A DNA stretch of 64,000 nt from Segetibacter sp. (GCA_028288485.1 JAQBNO010000097.1:30276-94275); one strand, 5' to 3'; numbered from the stretch's first letter, positions 27,228 to 37,043 are shown. Made by a program: numbers and translations. The notes: generated by a model not told the origin, from the sequence alone.

Positions 27228-28298
27228 TCAGTAATAGTTATTTTTTGATAAATAATTCCGGACGTAATCATCTACACCTTCTTCTAAGGAATAAAAATCA
27301 TTTTTATAACCTGCATCTCTTAATTTTTGCATGCTCGCTTCAGTAAAATATTGGTATTTATCACGAATATCTACCGGCATATCAATGTACTCAATGTGTG
27401 GCTCGAGGTCCATGCCGGCAAAAGTTGCCTTTACCAGGTCTTCAAAAGTTCTGGCAGTACCGGTGCCGAGATTATAAATACCAGATGACAAATGACTTTT
27501 AACATATGACTGATTTTGACTGATGTTCCTGTATTGCTCCATGATCCAACCGATTACTTTCACGACATCTTTTACATACACAAAGTCGCGCAATTGCTTA
27601 CCATTTTCGAAACCCTGTTTATGACTTTTGAAAAGCTTCACCAGACCGCTTTTTTTAATCTGGTTGAAGGAATGCAAGATAACACTTGCCATTCTTCCTT
27701 TATGGTATTCGTTTGGACCGTATACGTTAAAGAACTTTAGTCCAGCCCAAAATGGCGGGTGGGTTTCCTGTTGTAACGCCCACTTATCAAACTCATTTTT
27801 ACTTATACCATAAGGATTAAGCGGATGTAAATTAACGATGTCTTCCTGCTTATCGTCATAGCCCGATTCACCTCCGCCGTAAGTTGCGGCAGATGACGCA
27901 TAGATCAAGGGCACTTGTTTGGTTGTGCAGTAATTCCAAACCTCCTGTGAATACTCAACGTTCAATTCCTGGTGAATAGCATAATCGAATTCGGTCGTAT
28001 CTGTTCGGGCACCAAGATGAACAACAAAATCAATTGAAGGATTGTGCAATTCCAACCAATCGAATAAATTATACCTTTCCACAATCTCTGAAAACTTTTT
28101 CCCCTCCCAATTTTTTCTTTTTTCCTCAGCACCAAAGTCATCTACCAGGACTAGGTTTTCATACCCTTGCTGATTTAGATATTGAACCATGCAACTACCG
28201 ATAAAACCTGCTGCGCCGGTAACAATAATACTTGCACCCCCGGCAGGAGAATCACTATTGTTTGGTATTTCGTCGTTCCAGTTAATATCTATACTCAT
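27228..28298 (-). CDS. hldD: ADP-L-glycero-D-manno-heptose 6-epimerase
   Basis: Epimerises ADP-heptose for the lipopolysaccharide inner core. The 356-aa protein is an extended short-chain dehydrogenase: IIVTGAAGFIGSCMVQYL near residue 24, then VDDFGAEEKRKNW, LGARTDTTE, the catalytic YGISK motif (NPYGISKNEFDKWAL) and FNVYGPNEYHKGRMASV, which together are characteristic of HldD rather than other sugar epimerases. There is an N-terminal extension of about 22 residues before the Rossmann motif and no alternative ATG. It is flanked by purL and proC on the same strand. Confidence 0.93.
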   Translation of the reverse strand: MSIDINWNDEIPNNSDSPAGGASIIVTGAAGFIGSCMVQYLNQQGYENLVLVDDFGAEEKRKNWEGKKFSEIVERYNLFDWLELHNPSIDFVVHLGARTDTTEFDYAIHQELNVEYSQEVWNYCTTKQVPLIYASSAATYGGGESGYDDKQEDIVNLHPLNPYGISKNEFDKWALQQETHPPFWAGLKFFNVYGPNEYHKGRMASVILHSFNQIKKSGLVKLFKSHKQGFENGKQLRDFVYVKDVVKVIGWIMEQYRNISQNQSYVKSHLSSGIYNLGTGTARTFEDLVKATFAGMDLEPHIEYIDMPVDIRDKYQYFTEASMQKLRDAGYKNDFYSLEEGVDDYVRNYLSKNNYY

Positions 28299-28338
28299 TA
28301 AACTAAATCTAAAATGATGGTTAACATCTTATTGGTGG

Positions 28339-30645
28339 TTAAAATCCTTTCACTTCTCCCTTTAGTGTTACAGATTCTTTTACAGCTTCTGTTTTATAAT
28401 CTTTCGTTGCTTCACCAACTTCCACTTGTAGGCTACCCGACAGCATTCTTTCAATTGCAGTATCGTACAACTCTCTCCATTCATCGATGTGCCCCCAGTA
28501 CTCTCCTTCAATATCTATGTTTCTTTCTGTTACTATTCCCAGGTATTCGTAAGGGGCGTTTAATGCTTTTAACTGCGACAATAATTCTTCAGCATTTTTA
28601 AGCGTACAACTAATAACAACCCGGCTTTGCGATTCTCCAAACCAATAAGCATCTTTACGGATATTGGTAGCACTTTGCTGAACATCAAAACCTAATCCAC
28701 GATTAAAGCCGCTTTCTAAAAGCGCAGTAATTAACCCGCCTTCACTTATGTCGTGTGCGCTTTGCAACACCCTGTTCTTAATTAGCTGCTTAATTGTCTG
28801 TTGAAGCTCGTATTCTTCTTCGATATTAAAATAAGGTGCAGGTGAATACTCAACACCTTTCAATTTATGCAGGTATTCGGACGAATTAATATCGTTACGG
28901 CTGGTACCGAGTAGATAAATCACATCGCCTGGTTGCTTGAAATGCATGGTCATCCGGTCTTCCAAATCATCGAGAACGCCTACCATGCCTATTGTAGGCG
29001 TGGGATAAACCGCACCGTCAGGATTTTGATTATAAAAGCTAACATTACCACCTGTAACAGGTGTATCAAAACGGCGGCAAGCGTCTCCCATTCCCTTGAC
29101 TGCGTATACAAACTGGTAATACACTTCAGGATCAAACGGATTTCCAAAGTTGAGGCAGTTGGTAACGCCAATTGGCTCACCTCCTGAGCACACAATGTTT
29201 CTTGCTGCTTCTGCTACTGCTATCATTCCCCCCTGATAAGGGTCTGCAAAAACATACCGGCTATTACAGTCTACTGTAATAGCAAGTGCTTTTCCCGTGC
29301 CCTTTGCCAAAACAATTGATGCATCACTTGGATTATTTGTACTTAAGTTAGCAGCACCAACCATACTATCGTACTGAGTATAGATCCATTTTTTATTAGC
29401 TATGTTCGGGATTTGAATTACTTTTTTCGCAACTGCTTTCAGGTCCTCATCTCCCTGTGAAATAGTTTCAGGATCAAAAGCCCTGATTTTCTCAAAATAG
29501 GCGGGTTCCCTGTATTCCCGGTCGTTTTGAGGAGCACCTCCGCCCAGTACGAGACTTTCTGCATTTAGTTCTGCTTCCAGCTCGCCATCAATATAAAACC
29601 GCAGCAATCCTGTATCTGTAACCGTAGCAATCTGGCTGCACGGCAAATCCCATTTTTCAAAGATGTCTAAAACGCTCTGTTCTTTACCTTTTTCTATAAC
29701 AACCAGCATTCGTTCCTGGCTCTCACTTAACAGCAGTTCCCAGGCTTTCATATTCTTTTGACGGGTCGGGACCTTGCTAAGGTCTATGTCCATACCAACT
29801 TTACCTTTTGCACTCATTTCTGCAGTTGAGCAAATGATACCGGCAGCACCCATATCCTGCATACCTACAACAGCACCTGTTTTTATGATCTCAAGACAAG
29901 CTTCCAGTAATTTTTTTTCCTGGAAAGGATCACCCACCTGTACTGCTGGCAACTCTTCCGCGCTTTCTGCTGTTATATCGGCACTCGCGAATGAAGCACC
30001 TCCCATTCCATCTTTACCTGTAGCGCTGCCTACAATAAATACCGGGTTACCTAAACCTTCTGCGGTCGCACTAATCGTTTCACCATTTTTCACAATTCCC
30101 ACGCTCATAGCATTGACCAGTGGATTGGTATGATATCGTTCTTCAAAATATGCCTCTCCTCCAACCGTAGGAACTCCAAAACAGTTACCGTAATGGCCGA
30201 TACCGCGAACTACACCTGCAACTAAGTGCTGGGTCTTCGCCTCGTTCAGATTTCCAAAACGAAGACTGTTAAGTGCCGCTATTGGCCGGGCACCCATGGT
30301 AAAAATATCACGGTGAATTCCACCAACACCCGTTGCTGCTCCCTGGAAGGGCTCAATTGCACTTGGGTGATTGTGACTTTCAATTTTAAATACTACGCCA
30401 AAACCATTTCCAATGTCCATCAGTCCGGCATTTTCTTCACCTGCTTTTACCAGCATTTTTTTGCCTTCCCGTGGCAAAGTCTTCAACCATTTAATGGAAT
30501 TTTTATAGCTGCAATGCTCGCTCCACATAACACTGTAGGCACAGAGTTCTGTAAAATTGGGCGTGCGCCCCATTACTTTTTCAATAAGCTCAAATTCTTC
30601 ATCAGTAAGGCGTAACTGACGTGCGGTCTGTACGTTTATTTCCAT
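28339..30645 (-). CDS. purL: Phosphoribosylformylglycinamidine synthase subunit PurL
   Basis: Fourth step of purine synthesis, FGAR to FGAM. The 768-aa length fits the small PurL that works with separate PurS and PurQ. Visible motifs are YSVMWSEHCSYKNS near residue 40, KIESHNHPSAIEPFQGAATGVGG near 80, MGAAGIICSTAEMSAKG and a second half with GGNVSFYNQ and HDISEGGL. The start MEINVQTARQLRLTDEE is taken; a 34-codon upstream extension lacks family match. hldD follows after 40 bases. Confidence 0.97.
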   Translation of the reverse strand: MEINVQTARQLRLTDEEFELIEKVMGRTPNFTELCAYSVMWSEHCSYKNSIKWLKTLPREGKKMLVKAGEENAGLMDIGNGFGVVFKIESHNHPSAIEPFQGAATGVGGIHRDIFTMGARPIAALNSLRFGNLNEAKTQHLVAGVVRGIGHYGNCFGVPTVGGEAYFEERYHTNPLVNAMSVGIVKNGETISATAEGLGNPVFIVGSATGKDGMGGASFASADITAESAEELPAVQVGDPFQEKKLLEACLEIIKTGAVVGMQDMGAAGIICSTAEMSAKGKVGMDIDLSKVPTRQKNMKAWELLLSESQERMLVVIEKGKEQSVLDIFEKWDLPCSQIATVTDTGLLRFYIDGELEAELNAESLVLGGGAPQNDREYREPAYFEKIRAFDPETISQGDEDLKAVAKKVIQIPNIANKKWIYTQYDSMVGAANLSTNNPSDASIVLAKGTGKALAITVDCNSRYVFADPYQGGMIAVAEAARNIVCSGGEPIGVTNCLNFGNPFDPEVYYQFVYAVKGMGDACRRFDTPVTGGNVSFYNQNPDGAVYPTPTIGMVGVLDDLEDRMTMHFKQPGDVIYLLGTSRNDINSSEYLHKLKGVEYSPAPYFNIEEEYELQQTIKQLIKNRVLQSAHDISEGGLITALLESGFNRGLGFDVQQSATNIRKDAYWFGESQSRVVISCTLKNAEELLSQLKALNAPYEYLGIVTERNIDIEGEYWGHIDEWRELYDTAIERMLSGSLQVEVGEATKDYKTEAVKESVTLKGEVKGF

Positions 30646-30881
30646 AACGCCACGAAGGTAAGAAAGTGCAGCAAGTACACATTTGAACTTTTTTAAAACA
30701 TGAAAAATTATGGAGCGTGAGGGTAACAGTGAAGGGTAAAACGTCATTCGTGGAAGGTGAAAAGGCAGGTGTGTGAAACATGTAAGTTAAAAGACTGAAA
30801 GAAAAGAGATGATGTTAATAAATTTACAAAAAAATACTTTTACCGCTTATAATGGAAACTATGCTGCAATAAATAAATTTA

Positions 30882-30902
30882 GTACAAGAGTGCGACGCAA
30901 CG
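30882..30902 (+). repeat. Interspersed repeat, GTACAAGAGTGCGACGCAACG
   Basis: A copy that carries the GTACAAG head of one repeat subtype and the AGTGCGACGCAACG core of the other, showing that the two subtypes are one family. Confidence 0.85.
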
Positions 30903-30969
30903 GCTGCTGAAGGAAGGGATCTTGCACGGCTCCAAAAAATCTTGCAAAGAGTTATTAGTTGCAACAAAA

Positions 30970-30998
30970 AGCCCTTGCATGCTTCAAATGCAAGGGCT
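30970..30998 (-). terminator. Rho-independent terminator of the DUF2807 gene
   Basis: Perfect 11-bp stem AGCCCTTGCAT / ATGCAAGGGCT with a 7-base loop; on the minus strand it is followed by TTTTTG. It lies 18 bases past the stop codon. Confidence 0.9.
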
Positions 30999-31016
30999 AT
31001 AACATGATTAAAAAGG

Positions 31017-31736
31017 CTACGCTTTAATAATTTTGCCGCTACCTGAAGACCTTAAGTTTATATTTGTTGCCGAACCTTTGTAATAAATATTACCACTACC
31101 ACTTACTTTGGCGTCGATGCTTTTGTTGGCGTATACTTTAATGTTTCCGCTACCACTTACCTGCGCAAACACATCGTTACACGAAACCTCGCTGCAATCA
31201 ATATTTCCGCTGCCACTAATAGTCGCGTCAATATTGTTCGTACTTTTTCCCTTGATTGTAATATTTCCGCTGCCTGAAATAGCAAGCTTAGTTTCGTTGA
31301 ATGAGTTAATACCCACATTTATGTTACCCGAACCCGAAACAGCCAGGTTGGTTCTGCTATCGTTTGAAAAATCACCGTCACCCATGATGTTTCCACTACC
31401 GCTTACTTTTAAATTAGTCACTCTTGTTAACGTAACATAGACGATTAATTTATTTTTTGTTTTCAGCCCAACTTTGTCTTTAGACTTAACCACCAGGTTT
31501 CCGTCCTCTACCACAGTTTGTATGTAAGGCAGCAGGTTCTCATCGGCTTGTACGGTTATGCTACTCGAGTTGCCGTAGCTCATTTTAACATTCATGTTTC
31601 CCGATAACGCGATACCCGTATAACCGCTTAACGAACGGGTTTCTTTTTTCATGTTGCCGTTCCCGGTAATAGTTTCCCATGGGCTAAAGCTGCAAAGTGA
31701 GATAATTGCGATTAAAGCAAAGAGTAAATTCTTCAT
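31017..31736 (-). CDS. DUF2807 (head GIN domain) secreted protein with SGSGNI repeats
   Basis: About 239 aa starting at MKNLLFALIAIISLCSFSPW, a signal peptide; an upstream extension of 30 codons is rejected. The N-terminal part (SGYTGIALSGNMNVKMSYGN) matches the head GIN/auto-transporter adhesin-like domain. The C-terminal half has a repeated [LI]xxSGSGNI unit about every 18-22 residues (at least six copies), typical of a right-handed beta-helix. Likely periplasmic or surface-exposed; the role is unknown. It stands alone with its own terminator. Confidence 0.85.
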   Translation of the reverse strand: MKNLLFALIAIISLCSFSPWETITGNGNMKKETRSLSGYTGIALSGNMNVKMSYGNSSSITVQADENLLPYIQTVVEDGNLVVKSKDKVGLKTKNKLIVYVTLTRVTNLKVSGSGNIMGDGDFSNDSRTNLAVSGSGNINVGINSFNETKLAISGSGNITIKGKSTNNIDATISGSGNIDCSEVSCNDVFAQVSGSGNIKVYANKSIDAKVSGSGNIYYKGSATNINLRSSGSGKIIKA

Positions 31737-31928
31737 AATAAAAAGTTGAGTTTTGAAAAGATTTACGGTACAACGAAAGAAGAAAAAACAGGTTACAACT
31801 TTTAGTAACTTCTTGATGAACGGCAATATTGAGTGATAAGAAATAAGTTCTCTAAATTTTCAACTGCGAAAAGAAGCTCAAGCTTAAGGCAAAATATTTT
31901 TGGTACCGGCATTTGCTTTTCAATAAAT

Positions 31929-31945
31929 CATCGTTGCGTCGCAAT
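31929..31945 (-). repeat. Interspersed repeat core, ATTGCGACGCAACGATG
   Basis: Minus-strand copy of the CGACGCAACGATG core in the gap between the DUF2807 and scoB genes. Confidence 0.8.
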
Positions 31946-32024
31946 CCGTTCATCTTTCGGTACTTCTATTTATCTTTTTTCGCCTGAGCAGAGGGGTTAT
32001 TATGAAGTCGAACAGAACAATTGC

Positions 32025-32681
32025 TCAAAACGGCATTTCCGGAACAGTGGCAGGAACAATTAACCTGCCCTGAGTTTTTGACTTAATTTCTTCAACTGTT
32101 ACTCCGGGAGCTCGCTCAAGTAATAAAAATCCCCCATCAGTTACCTCGATAACGGCTAGCTCTGTTACTATTTTTCTTACACAGCCTACACCAGTAAGTG
32201 GTAATGTACATTTCGCTAATAACTTACTTTCCCCTTTCGGATTAGAATGTTGCATTGCAACAATAATATTTTTTGCACTGGCTACAAGGTCCATAGCTCC
32301 ACCCATTCCTTTTACCATTTTCCCGGGTATTTTCCAGTTCGCAATATCACCGTTTTCGCTTACTTCCATTGCACCCAAAACCGTAAGGTCAACTTTACCG
32401 GCGCGTATCATTCCAAAGCTTTCAGCACTGTCGAAGAAAGCGCCGCCGGGAATTACAGTTACCGTTTCCTTGCCGGCGTTTATCAGGTCTGCGTCTATTT
32501 CTTCTTCAACAGGGTAAGGTCCCATGCCCAGTATCCCGTTTTCACTCTGAAAAATGACCGTCATGCCAACAGGAATATAATTACTAACCAAAGTAGGAAT
32601 ACCAATTCCTAAGTTAACATACATTCCGTCTTTTAACTCTTTTGCAATGCGTCGCGCAATTCCAAATTTATCTAAAGCCAT
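32025..32681 (-). CDS. scoB: 3-oxoacid CoA-transferase subunit B
   Basis: Beta subunit of succinyl-CoA:3-ketoacid (or related) CoA-transferase, which moves CoA between succinyl-CoA and acetoacetate. The 218-aa protein has the catalytic glutamate motif [10 protein letters not shown] near residue 45, [17 protein letters not shown] near 100, and the [16 protein letters not shown] segment. The alpha subunit gene is on the same strand but separated by one unrelated gene of 747 bases, unusual because the subunits are normally adjacent. The spacing to the intervening gene is 2 bases. Confidence 0.95.
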   Translation of the reverse strand: MALDKFGIARRIAKELKDGMYVNLGIGIPTLVSNYIPVGMTVIFQSENGILGMGPYPVEEEIDADLINAGKETVTVIPGGAFFDSAESFGMIRAGKVDLTVLGAMEVSENGDIANWKIPGKMVKGMGGAMDLVASAKNIIVAMQHSNPKGESKLLAKCTLPLTGVGCVRKIVTELAVIEVTDGGFLLLERAPGVTVEEIKSKTQGRLIVPATVPEMPF

Positions 32682-32683
32682 TA

Positions 32684-33430
32684 CTATCGATTTAGACGTT
32701 TAAGAATGTGAGGTTGATTAACCAGTTGCGTGAATTGCTCATGCAGTTCATGGGCCATAGTTTGATTTAAGGTGGCTAATCTTTCAACACTTCTTCTAAC
32801 CCATTCAAAAATCGTTTCAATTCCTGCCGCATCAAACCCACTTTCTAAAAATGCGTTCGGCTGCCCTGTTTTGGTATCTGTTTCAATATCTTCTACATCA
32901 TCAAGAAGCAATAAGGTACTGATGAGCGCAAACCAATATTCCGCAATTTTATCACCCATGTCACTAGTGAATTCGAGTACAGACAGCGAAAATAAAAACA
33001 GGTCGCCGCGATGTAAGGCTTTGAATGGAATGGATAAAGGGTTGAAAAAATTGCTTTCACCATTATAAAGAAAATCTAAAAGACTACTATGCCACCGTTT
33101 ATTTTTACAGCTATCTTTTACGAGATCCGAACATCTTTGTATTGCGTCATCAACAGTTATCTCGCCGGTTTCTTCTAAAGCACTTATGTGGCCTACCTGC
33201 TCCATCACCCCAACAAATTCTTCTGATAGTAATTGTTTCCTGTCAATACCCAGCTTATAAAGTAAGTCAACGATTAACGGTATAAATAAGTATCCTGGCG
33301 TGGGGCGGAGGTATAAAAGTTTCCCTTTCCAGTATAAATTATCAACAGGAGGCTCGCGATCAACAAAAAAAGCAGCTATCATCTCATCAATACCATAGTT
33401 GATCTTTAAAAAAGAGGCAGAAATAAACAT
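32684..33430 (-). CDS. Hypothetical protein between the CoA-transferase subunits
   Basis: A 248-aa protein I do not recognise. It has no signal peptide or clear membrane helix; it is mostly helical and acidic. Features are an N-terminal region with [20 protein letters not shown], a central [20 protein letters not shown], the acidic [18 protein letters not shown] stretch (possible metal-binding) and a C-terminal helix rich in Leu/Gln/Glu. The DDVED pattern within helices loosely recalls prenyl-transferase-like helical folds, but this is not an assignment. It is 2 bases from scoB and 11 bases from scoA, so it is translated with them. Confidence 0.75.
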   Translation of the reverse strand: MFISASFLKINYGIDEMIAAFFVDREPPVDNLYWKGKLLYLRPTPGYLFIPLIVDLLYKLGIDRKQLLSEEFVGVMEQVGHISALEETGEITVDDAIQRCSDLVKDSCKNKRWHSSLLDFLYNGESNFFNPLSIPFKALHRGDLFLFSLSVLEFTSDMGDKIAEYWFALISTLLLLDDVEDIETDTKTGQPNAFLESGFDAAGIETIFEWVRRSVERLATLNQTMAHELHEQFTQLVNQPHILKRLNR

Positions 33431-33441
33431 TAAATAGGTGG

Positions 33442-34143
33442 TTATTGAGGTTTAAGTTGAACCGTTCTTCGTTCAATCCTTTTTTCATAGTCTTTACCTT
33501 GGAAGATTCGGTGAACATATATTCCTGCTACATGTATTTCATCGGGATCTAATTCGCCTGGTGCAACAAGATGCTCCACTTCCGCAATGGTAATATTGCC
33601 TGCCTTTGCCATTGAAGTGGAAAAATTACGGGTAGTTTTTCGAAATACAAGATTGCCGAGAGTATCACCTTTCCACGCCTTTACGATAGCATAATCTGCA
33701 TGTAACGCCATTTCCATCAGGTACATCTTTCCATCAAATTCCCGAACCTCTTTCCCTGCTGCCACTTCAGTTCCGTACCCGGCCCGAGCGAAAAAAGCCG
33801 GAATACCCATCCCTGCCATTTGAATCCGTGTTGCCAAAGTTCCTTGCGGTATTAAGTCAACTTCCAGTTCACCTGAAAGTAATTGTCGTTCAAACTCCGC
33901 ATTTTCCCCAACATAACTGCTCATCATTTTTTTGATCTGCCTGGTGTGTAAAAGTAATCCGAGGCCAAAATTATCAACGCCAGCATTATTTGAAATGCAG
34001 GTTAGTTGCCTGATGTTTCTGTGTACAAGCGCATTAATACAATTTTCCGCGATTCCACAAAGACCAAAGCCGCCTAACATTATCACTGCGCCATCTTTAA
34101 TATCGGCAATGGCTTCGTCTGCATTCTTAACTACTTTATTCAT
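33442..34143 (-). CDS. scoA: 3-oxoacid CoA-transferase subunit A
   Basis: Alpha subunit of the CoA-transferase, 233 aa. It shows the CoA-binding glycine motif GGFGLCGIAENCINAL near residue 25, SNNAGVDNFGLGLLL near 52, and GTLATRIQMAGMGIPAFFARAGYGT near 100, which is typical of SCOT-type subunit A. The second subunit lies beyond one inserted gene. It follows the DUF4296 lipoprotein gene by 22 bases, so it sits at the end of the bamD-coaBC run. Confidence 0.95.
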   Translation of the reverse strand: MNKVVKNADEAIADIKDGAVIMLGGFGLCGIAENCINALVHRNIRQLTCISNNAGVDNFGLGLLLHTRQIKKMMSSYVGENAEFERQLLSGELEVDLIPQGTLATRIQMAGMGIPAFFARAGYGTEVAAGKEVREFDGKMYLMEMALHADYAIVKAWKGDTLGNLVFRKTTRNFSTSMAKAGNITIAEVEHLVAPGELDPDEIHVAGIYVHRIFQGKDYEKRIERRTVQLKPQ

Positions 34144-34165
34144 CTTTTATAAATCAGTTAGTGTT

Positions 34166-34525
34166 TTATACTGGCTTTAGCGGTTTAACCACCCGATCCT
34201 CTTTTTTTCTGTTAGCCCATTGGTATAAAGAATCGAATAATGCTTTTTGGATGTCAGGTCTTTGCTGGTAATATTTATAACTGGTATAAAACTCCTTTCT
34301 TGAAGTATTGTGAACCTTGAATACCTGTTTATAAAGAATACTCCTCTTCTTCGTTAAATCAATACTGGTATCCTTATAAACATAGTTATTCATAAACTCG
34401 TCAACCTGCATGATATCATAAACTACTTTCTGCATTCTTTCAGGGGGAAGAATCCCTTTAGGTACGGGGCTTGAAGAGCACGCTATAAAAACAAAACCTG
34501 CTATTAAACAAAGAACTATTCTCAT
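34166..34525 (-). CDS. DUF4296 lipoprotein
   Basis: A 119-aa lipoprotein: MRIVLCLIAGFVFIACSSSP gives a signal peptide with lipobox cysteine at residue 16. The mature part (PKGILPPERMQKVVYDIMQVDEFMNNYV) matches what I recall of DUF4296, small Bacteroidota lipoproteins of unknown role. Its start overlaps the stop of the PorD-like gene by 4 bases (ATGA-type coupling), so the two are translationally coupled. Confidence 0.82.
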   Translation of the reverse strand: MRIVLCLIAGFVFIACSSSPVPKGILPPERMQKVVYDIMQVDEFMNNYVYKDTSIDLTKKRSILYKQVFKVHNTSRKEFYTSYKYYQQRPDIQKALFDSLYQWANRKKEDRVVKPLKPV

Positions 34526-35445
34526 TTAATTTCCTGTTGATATTTAGCTGAATTGGCTATATCTAACTTTTGTAAAGTTTCAACTGCCCGTGCCTTATCG
34601 GGCGGTGCTGCTTTTTTAAATACCCGTATTAACTCTTGTGATTTACCAAGCATAAAAAATTGCACAACCATAGAATTAGGATTCTCCTGGTTAATACCTT
34701 GAAGCTGAACTAAAGCATTCAGCATGCCGGTTCTGCCTTCCGCTTCATTTTCGTACATTTTATCAAGCCCCGCCCTATAATAACCATATATAACATCGTG
34801 AACCAAATTGAAGCGGTTATTCAATAAATTCTCGGCCAGCCAATACCTGTTCCTCAAACCATCGAATGCTTTCCATCCACTAATATTCCTATTTTCAGGA
34901 GCATTATTTACAATATTCTGGGCCTTTTGAAAATAACCATCACCTCCTTTTGCGCTAAAAGAATCATAATCTAATCCCAATATAATATTTACGTAATAAG
35001 CAAAAACGGCAGTTAGGTTACTGGCAAGAGCATCCGAACCCTGAACGCGGTTTTCATTAAATTCAATTGGCTGGTACTCCACATACCGAAATGTTACATC
35101 TGCATCCTGGAAATTTATAAGTGCAGTTGAATACGAAGAATTATAAACAGGTCTGGCCGCCTGGATAGTGATACTGGCTTTATAAACATTCGTTTCTACA
35201 ACACTTTCAATGTTTAATAAAAAACTACATTCAATTCTTTCCTGGGGTTGAAATACATCGGACGTCCACTTACGGTTGTTGATGAAATTCGTCAGTTGCG
35301 TCTGCAGAGTTGTAAAAATCTTTTTATCGACGGTACTTGGAACCCTGCTTGCTATAACCGTAACTTTTGATTGCAATTCCTGTGCAATAGTTACAAAGTG
35401 CAAATCAAATACAGCAATCAGAAGCAATAGACTATACTTTATCAT
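34522..35445 (-). CDS. DUF4835 / PorD-like type IX secretion protein
   Basis: A 307-aa secreted protein with signal peptide (MIKYSLLLLIAVFDLHFVTIAQ). Motifs include LLNIESVVETNVYKASITIQAARPVYNSSY, NFQDADVTFRYVEYQPIEFNENR and the AYYVNIILGLDYDSFS stretch, all characteristic of DUF4835, annotated in current databases as PorD of the type IX secretion system. The position after coaBC is the conserved Bacteroidota context. It overlaps the coaBC stop by 14 bases. Direct proof of a secretion role is lacking here; no other por/gld genes are in the window. Confidence 0.85.
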   Translation of the reverse strand: MIKYSLLLLIAVFDLHFVTIAQELQSKVTVIASRVPSTVDKKIFTTLQTQLTNFINNRKWTSDVFQPQERIECSFLLNIESVVETNVYKASITIQAARPVYNSSYSTALINFQDADVTFRYVEYQPIEFNENRVQGSDALASNLTAVFAYYVNIILGLDYDSFSAKGGDGYFQKAQNIVNNAPENRNISGWKAFDGLRNRYWLAENLLNNRFNLVHDVIYGYYRAGLDKMYENEAEGRTGMLNALVQLQGINQENPNSMVVQFFMLGKSQELIRVFKKAAPPDKARAVETLQKLDIANSAKYQQEIK

Positions 35446-36634
35446 TTAGCTTTTTTATGATGAGATCAACAATATCAATAGCCACTAGTTTTTTACTTTT
35501 AGCCTCAAAGGGAAAAGAACTACCGTTCCTATCAAGGACAGTTACTTTGTTAGTGTCTTTTTCAAATCCTGCGAACTCGTCGTTTAGGCTATTTAACACA
35601 ATTAAATCCGCATTCTTCGTTTCAAGTTTTCTTATTGCATTCTCTAACTCGTTATTTGTTTCCAATGCAAAACCTACTAGAATTTGGTCTTCCCTTTTAA
35701 CTGTTCCCAGAGTTTGTAAAATATCCTTAGTCTTAATTAGCTCTAATTGAAAGATTTTTTCGTTCTTTTTTATCTTATTTTCAGAAACAATTCTAGGAGT
35801 ATAATCTGCAACAGCCGCGGCTAATACAGCAATATTAATCGAAGGGAAAACGGAAATACAAACATCGTACATTTCAGCTGCAGAAGTGATTTTAAGAACT
35901 TCAATACCCTCGTAACAGACAGTATTTTTAATGGGGCCGCATACAAGTTTTACATCTGCTCCAAGGGTATAAAATGCTTCTGCAAGAGCGATTCCCATTT
36001 TTCCGCTTGAATGGTTACCTATAAACCTTACCGGGTCTATGGCTTCAAGCGTTGGTCCGGCTGTAACTAACACACTTTTACCTTTTAACAGTTCGGATCT
36101 GAAAAACTTTTCCTCAAGAAATGTCACAATATCTTTTGGTTCTGCCATTCGTCCTTCTCCAAATAAACCGCTGGCTAATTCTCCTGTTCCTACTGTAATT
36201 GTAGTATGGCCAAATTCCTTTAATGTCTCAATGTTTTTGATAGTTGATCGGTGATGCCACATATCTTCATCCATAGCTGGAGCTACTATAACGGGGCAAG
36301 TGGCAGATAAATACGCCGCCATCAACAAGTTGTCACAAATCCCGTTTGCTAACTTTGATAAGCTATTACAACTTAGCGGGGCAATTAACATAACATCTGC
36401 CCATCGACCTAACATTACATGATTGGCCCAGGTATCTTCATCAGCAAGATCTACTAAAACCTTATTCTTACTTAGGGTTGCGAGAGTGAGTGTGGAAACA
36501 AAATCCTTAGCTGACGGCGTTATTATCACCCTAACTTCTGCTCCAGCTATAACTAATAGACGAACTAAAAAGACCGTTTTATAAGCTGCTATGCTTCCGG
36601 TTATACCCAAAAGGATTCTCTTACCTTTTAACAT
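35432..36634 (-). CDS. coaBC: Bifunctional phosphopantothenoylcysteine decarboxylase/synthase CoaBC
   Basis: Two steps of coenzyme A synthesis. The 400-aa protein has an N-terminal flavin decarboxylase domain (GKRILLGITGSIAAYK; ANHVMLGRWADVMLIAP; PAMDEDMWHH, with catalytic His region) and a C-terminal synthetase domain (VLVTAGPTLEAIDPVRFIGNHSSGKMG; AAAVADYTP; KKNEKIFQLELIKTKDIL; VGFALETNN). Length is as usual. It sits between the omega-subunit gene and the PorD-like gene, the common Bacteroidota order. Confidence 0.97.
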   Translation of the reverse strand: MLKGKRILLGITGSIAAYKTVFLVRLLVIAGAEVRVIITPSAKDFVSTLTLATLSKNKVLVDLADEDTWANHVMLGRWADVMLIAPLSCNSLSKLANGICDNLLMAAYLSATCPVIVAPAMDEDMWHHRSTIKNIETLKEFGHTTITVGTGELASGLFGEGRMAEPKDIVTFLEEKFFRSELLKGKSVLVTAGPTLEAIDPVRFIGNHSSGKMGIALAEAFYTLGADVKLVCGPIKNTVCYEGIEVLKITSAAEMYDVCISVFPSINIAVLAAAVADYTPRIVSENKIKKNEKIFQLELIKTKDILQTLGTVKREDQILVGFALETNNELENAIRKLETKNADLIVLNSLNDEFAGFEKDTNKVTVLDRNGSSFPFEAKSKKLVAIDIVDLIIKKLNDKV

Positions 36635-36701
36635 AACCGTAAAGTAACAAAAAACGACAGTTATTATAACTGCCGTTCCTGTTAAATCTCATTTTATTGA
36701 A

Positions 36702-37043
36702 TTAGCTAAAAAGATCAGAGTCGTTCTTGCGGTAATAAATCTTATTATCCATAAACTCTTGTGTAGCAAGAATTGCAGGATTTGGCATTCTTTCATATGC
36801 CTTTGAAATTTCAATCTGTTCTTTATTTTCATGAATCTCTTCAAGACTATCCGTATGTGTAGCAAACTCTTCTAACTTGTTATGTAACTCTTCTTTTAAA
36901 GCAATGTTGATTTGGTTTGCTCTCTTAGCAATAATAGCGATAGATTCGTACAGATTACCAGTTCTTCCTTTAATATCTACAAGGCTTTTTGTCTCAACCA
37001 CACTAGCCGTATTTGCACTAAGCTGCCTTCTTAATTTGCTCAT
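36702..37043 (-). CDS. rpoZ: RNA polymerase omega (Rpb6) family subunit
   Basis: A 113-aa protein in the Rpb6/omega family: GNLYESIAIIAKRANQINIALKEELHNKL corresponds to the conserved R-A-x-QI helix of omega, followed by an acidic stretch and PNPAILATQEFMDNKIYYR, a Bacteroidota-specific C-terminus. Its start overlaps the end of bamD by 26 bases, and coaBC follows after 67 bases. The position in the bamD-coaBC run matches other Bacteroidota. It assists assembly and stability of RNA polymerase. Confidence 0.85.
   Translation of the reverse strand: MSKLRRQLSANTASVVETKSLVDIKGRTGNLYESIAIIAKRANQINIALKEELHNKLEEFATHTDSLEEIHENKEQIEISKAYERMPNPAILATQEFMDNKIYYRKNDSDLFS

Larger units (their letters stand above)
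30646..31016 (-). other. 371-base intergenic region between purL and the DUF2807 gene
   Basis: Contains the purL leader (a TACCTTCG box, one change from TAnnTTTG, lies 9 bases before the ATG), one interspersed repeat copy (30882-30902) and the terminator of the DUF2807 gene. No gene. Confidence 0.55.
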
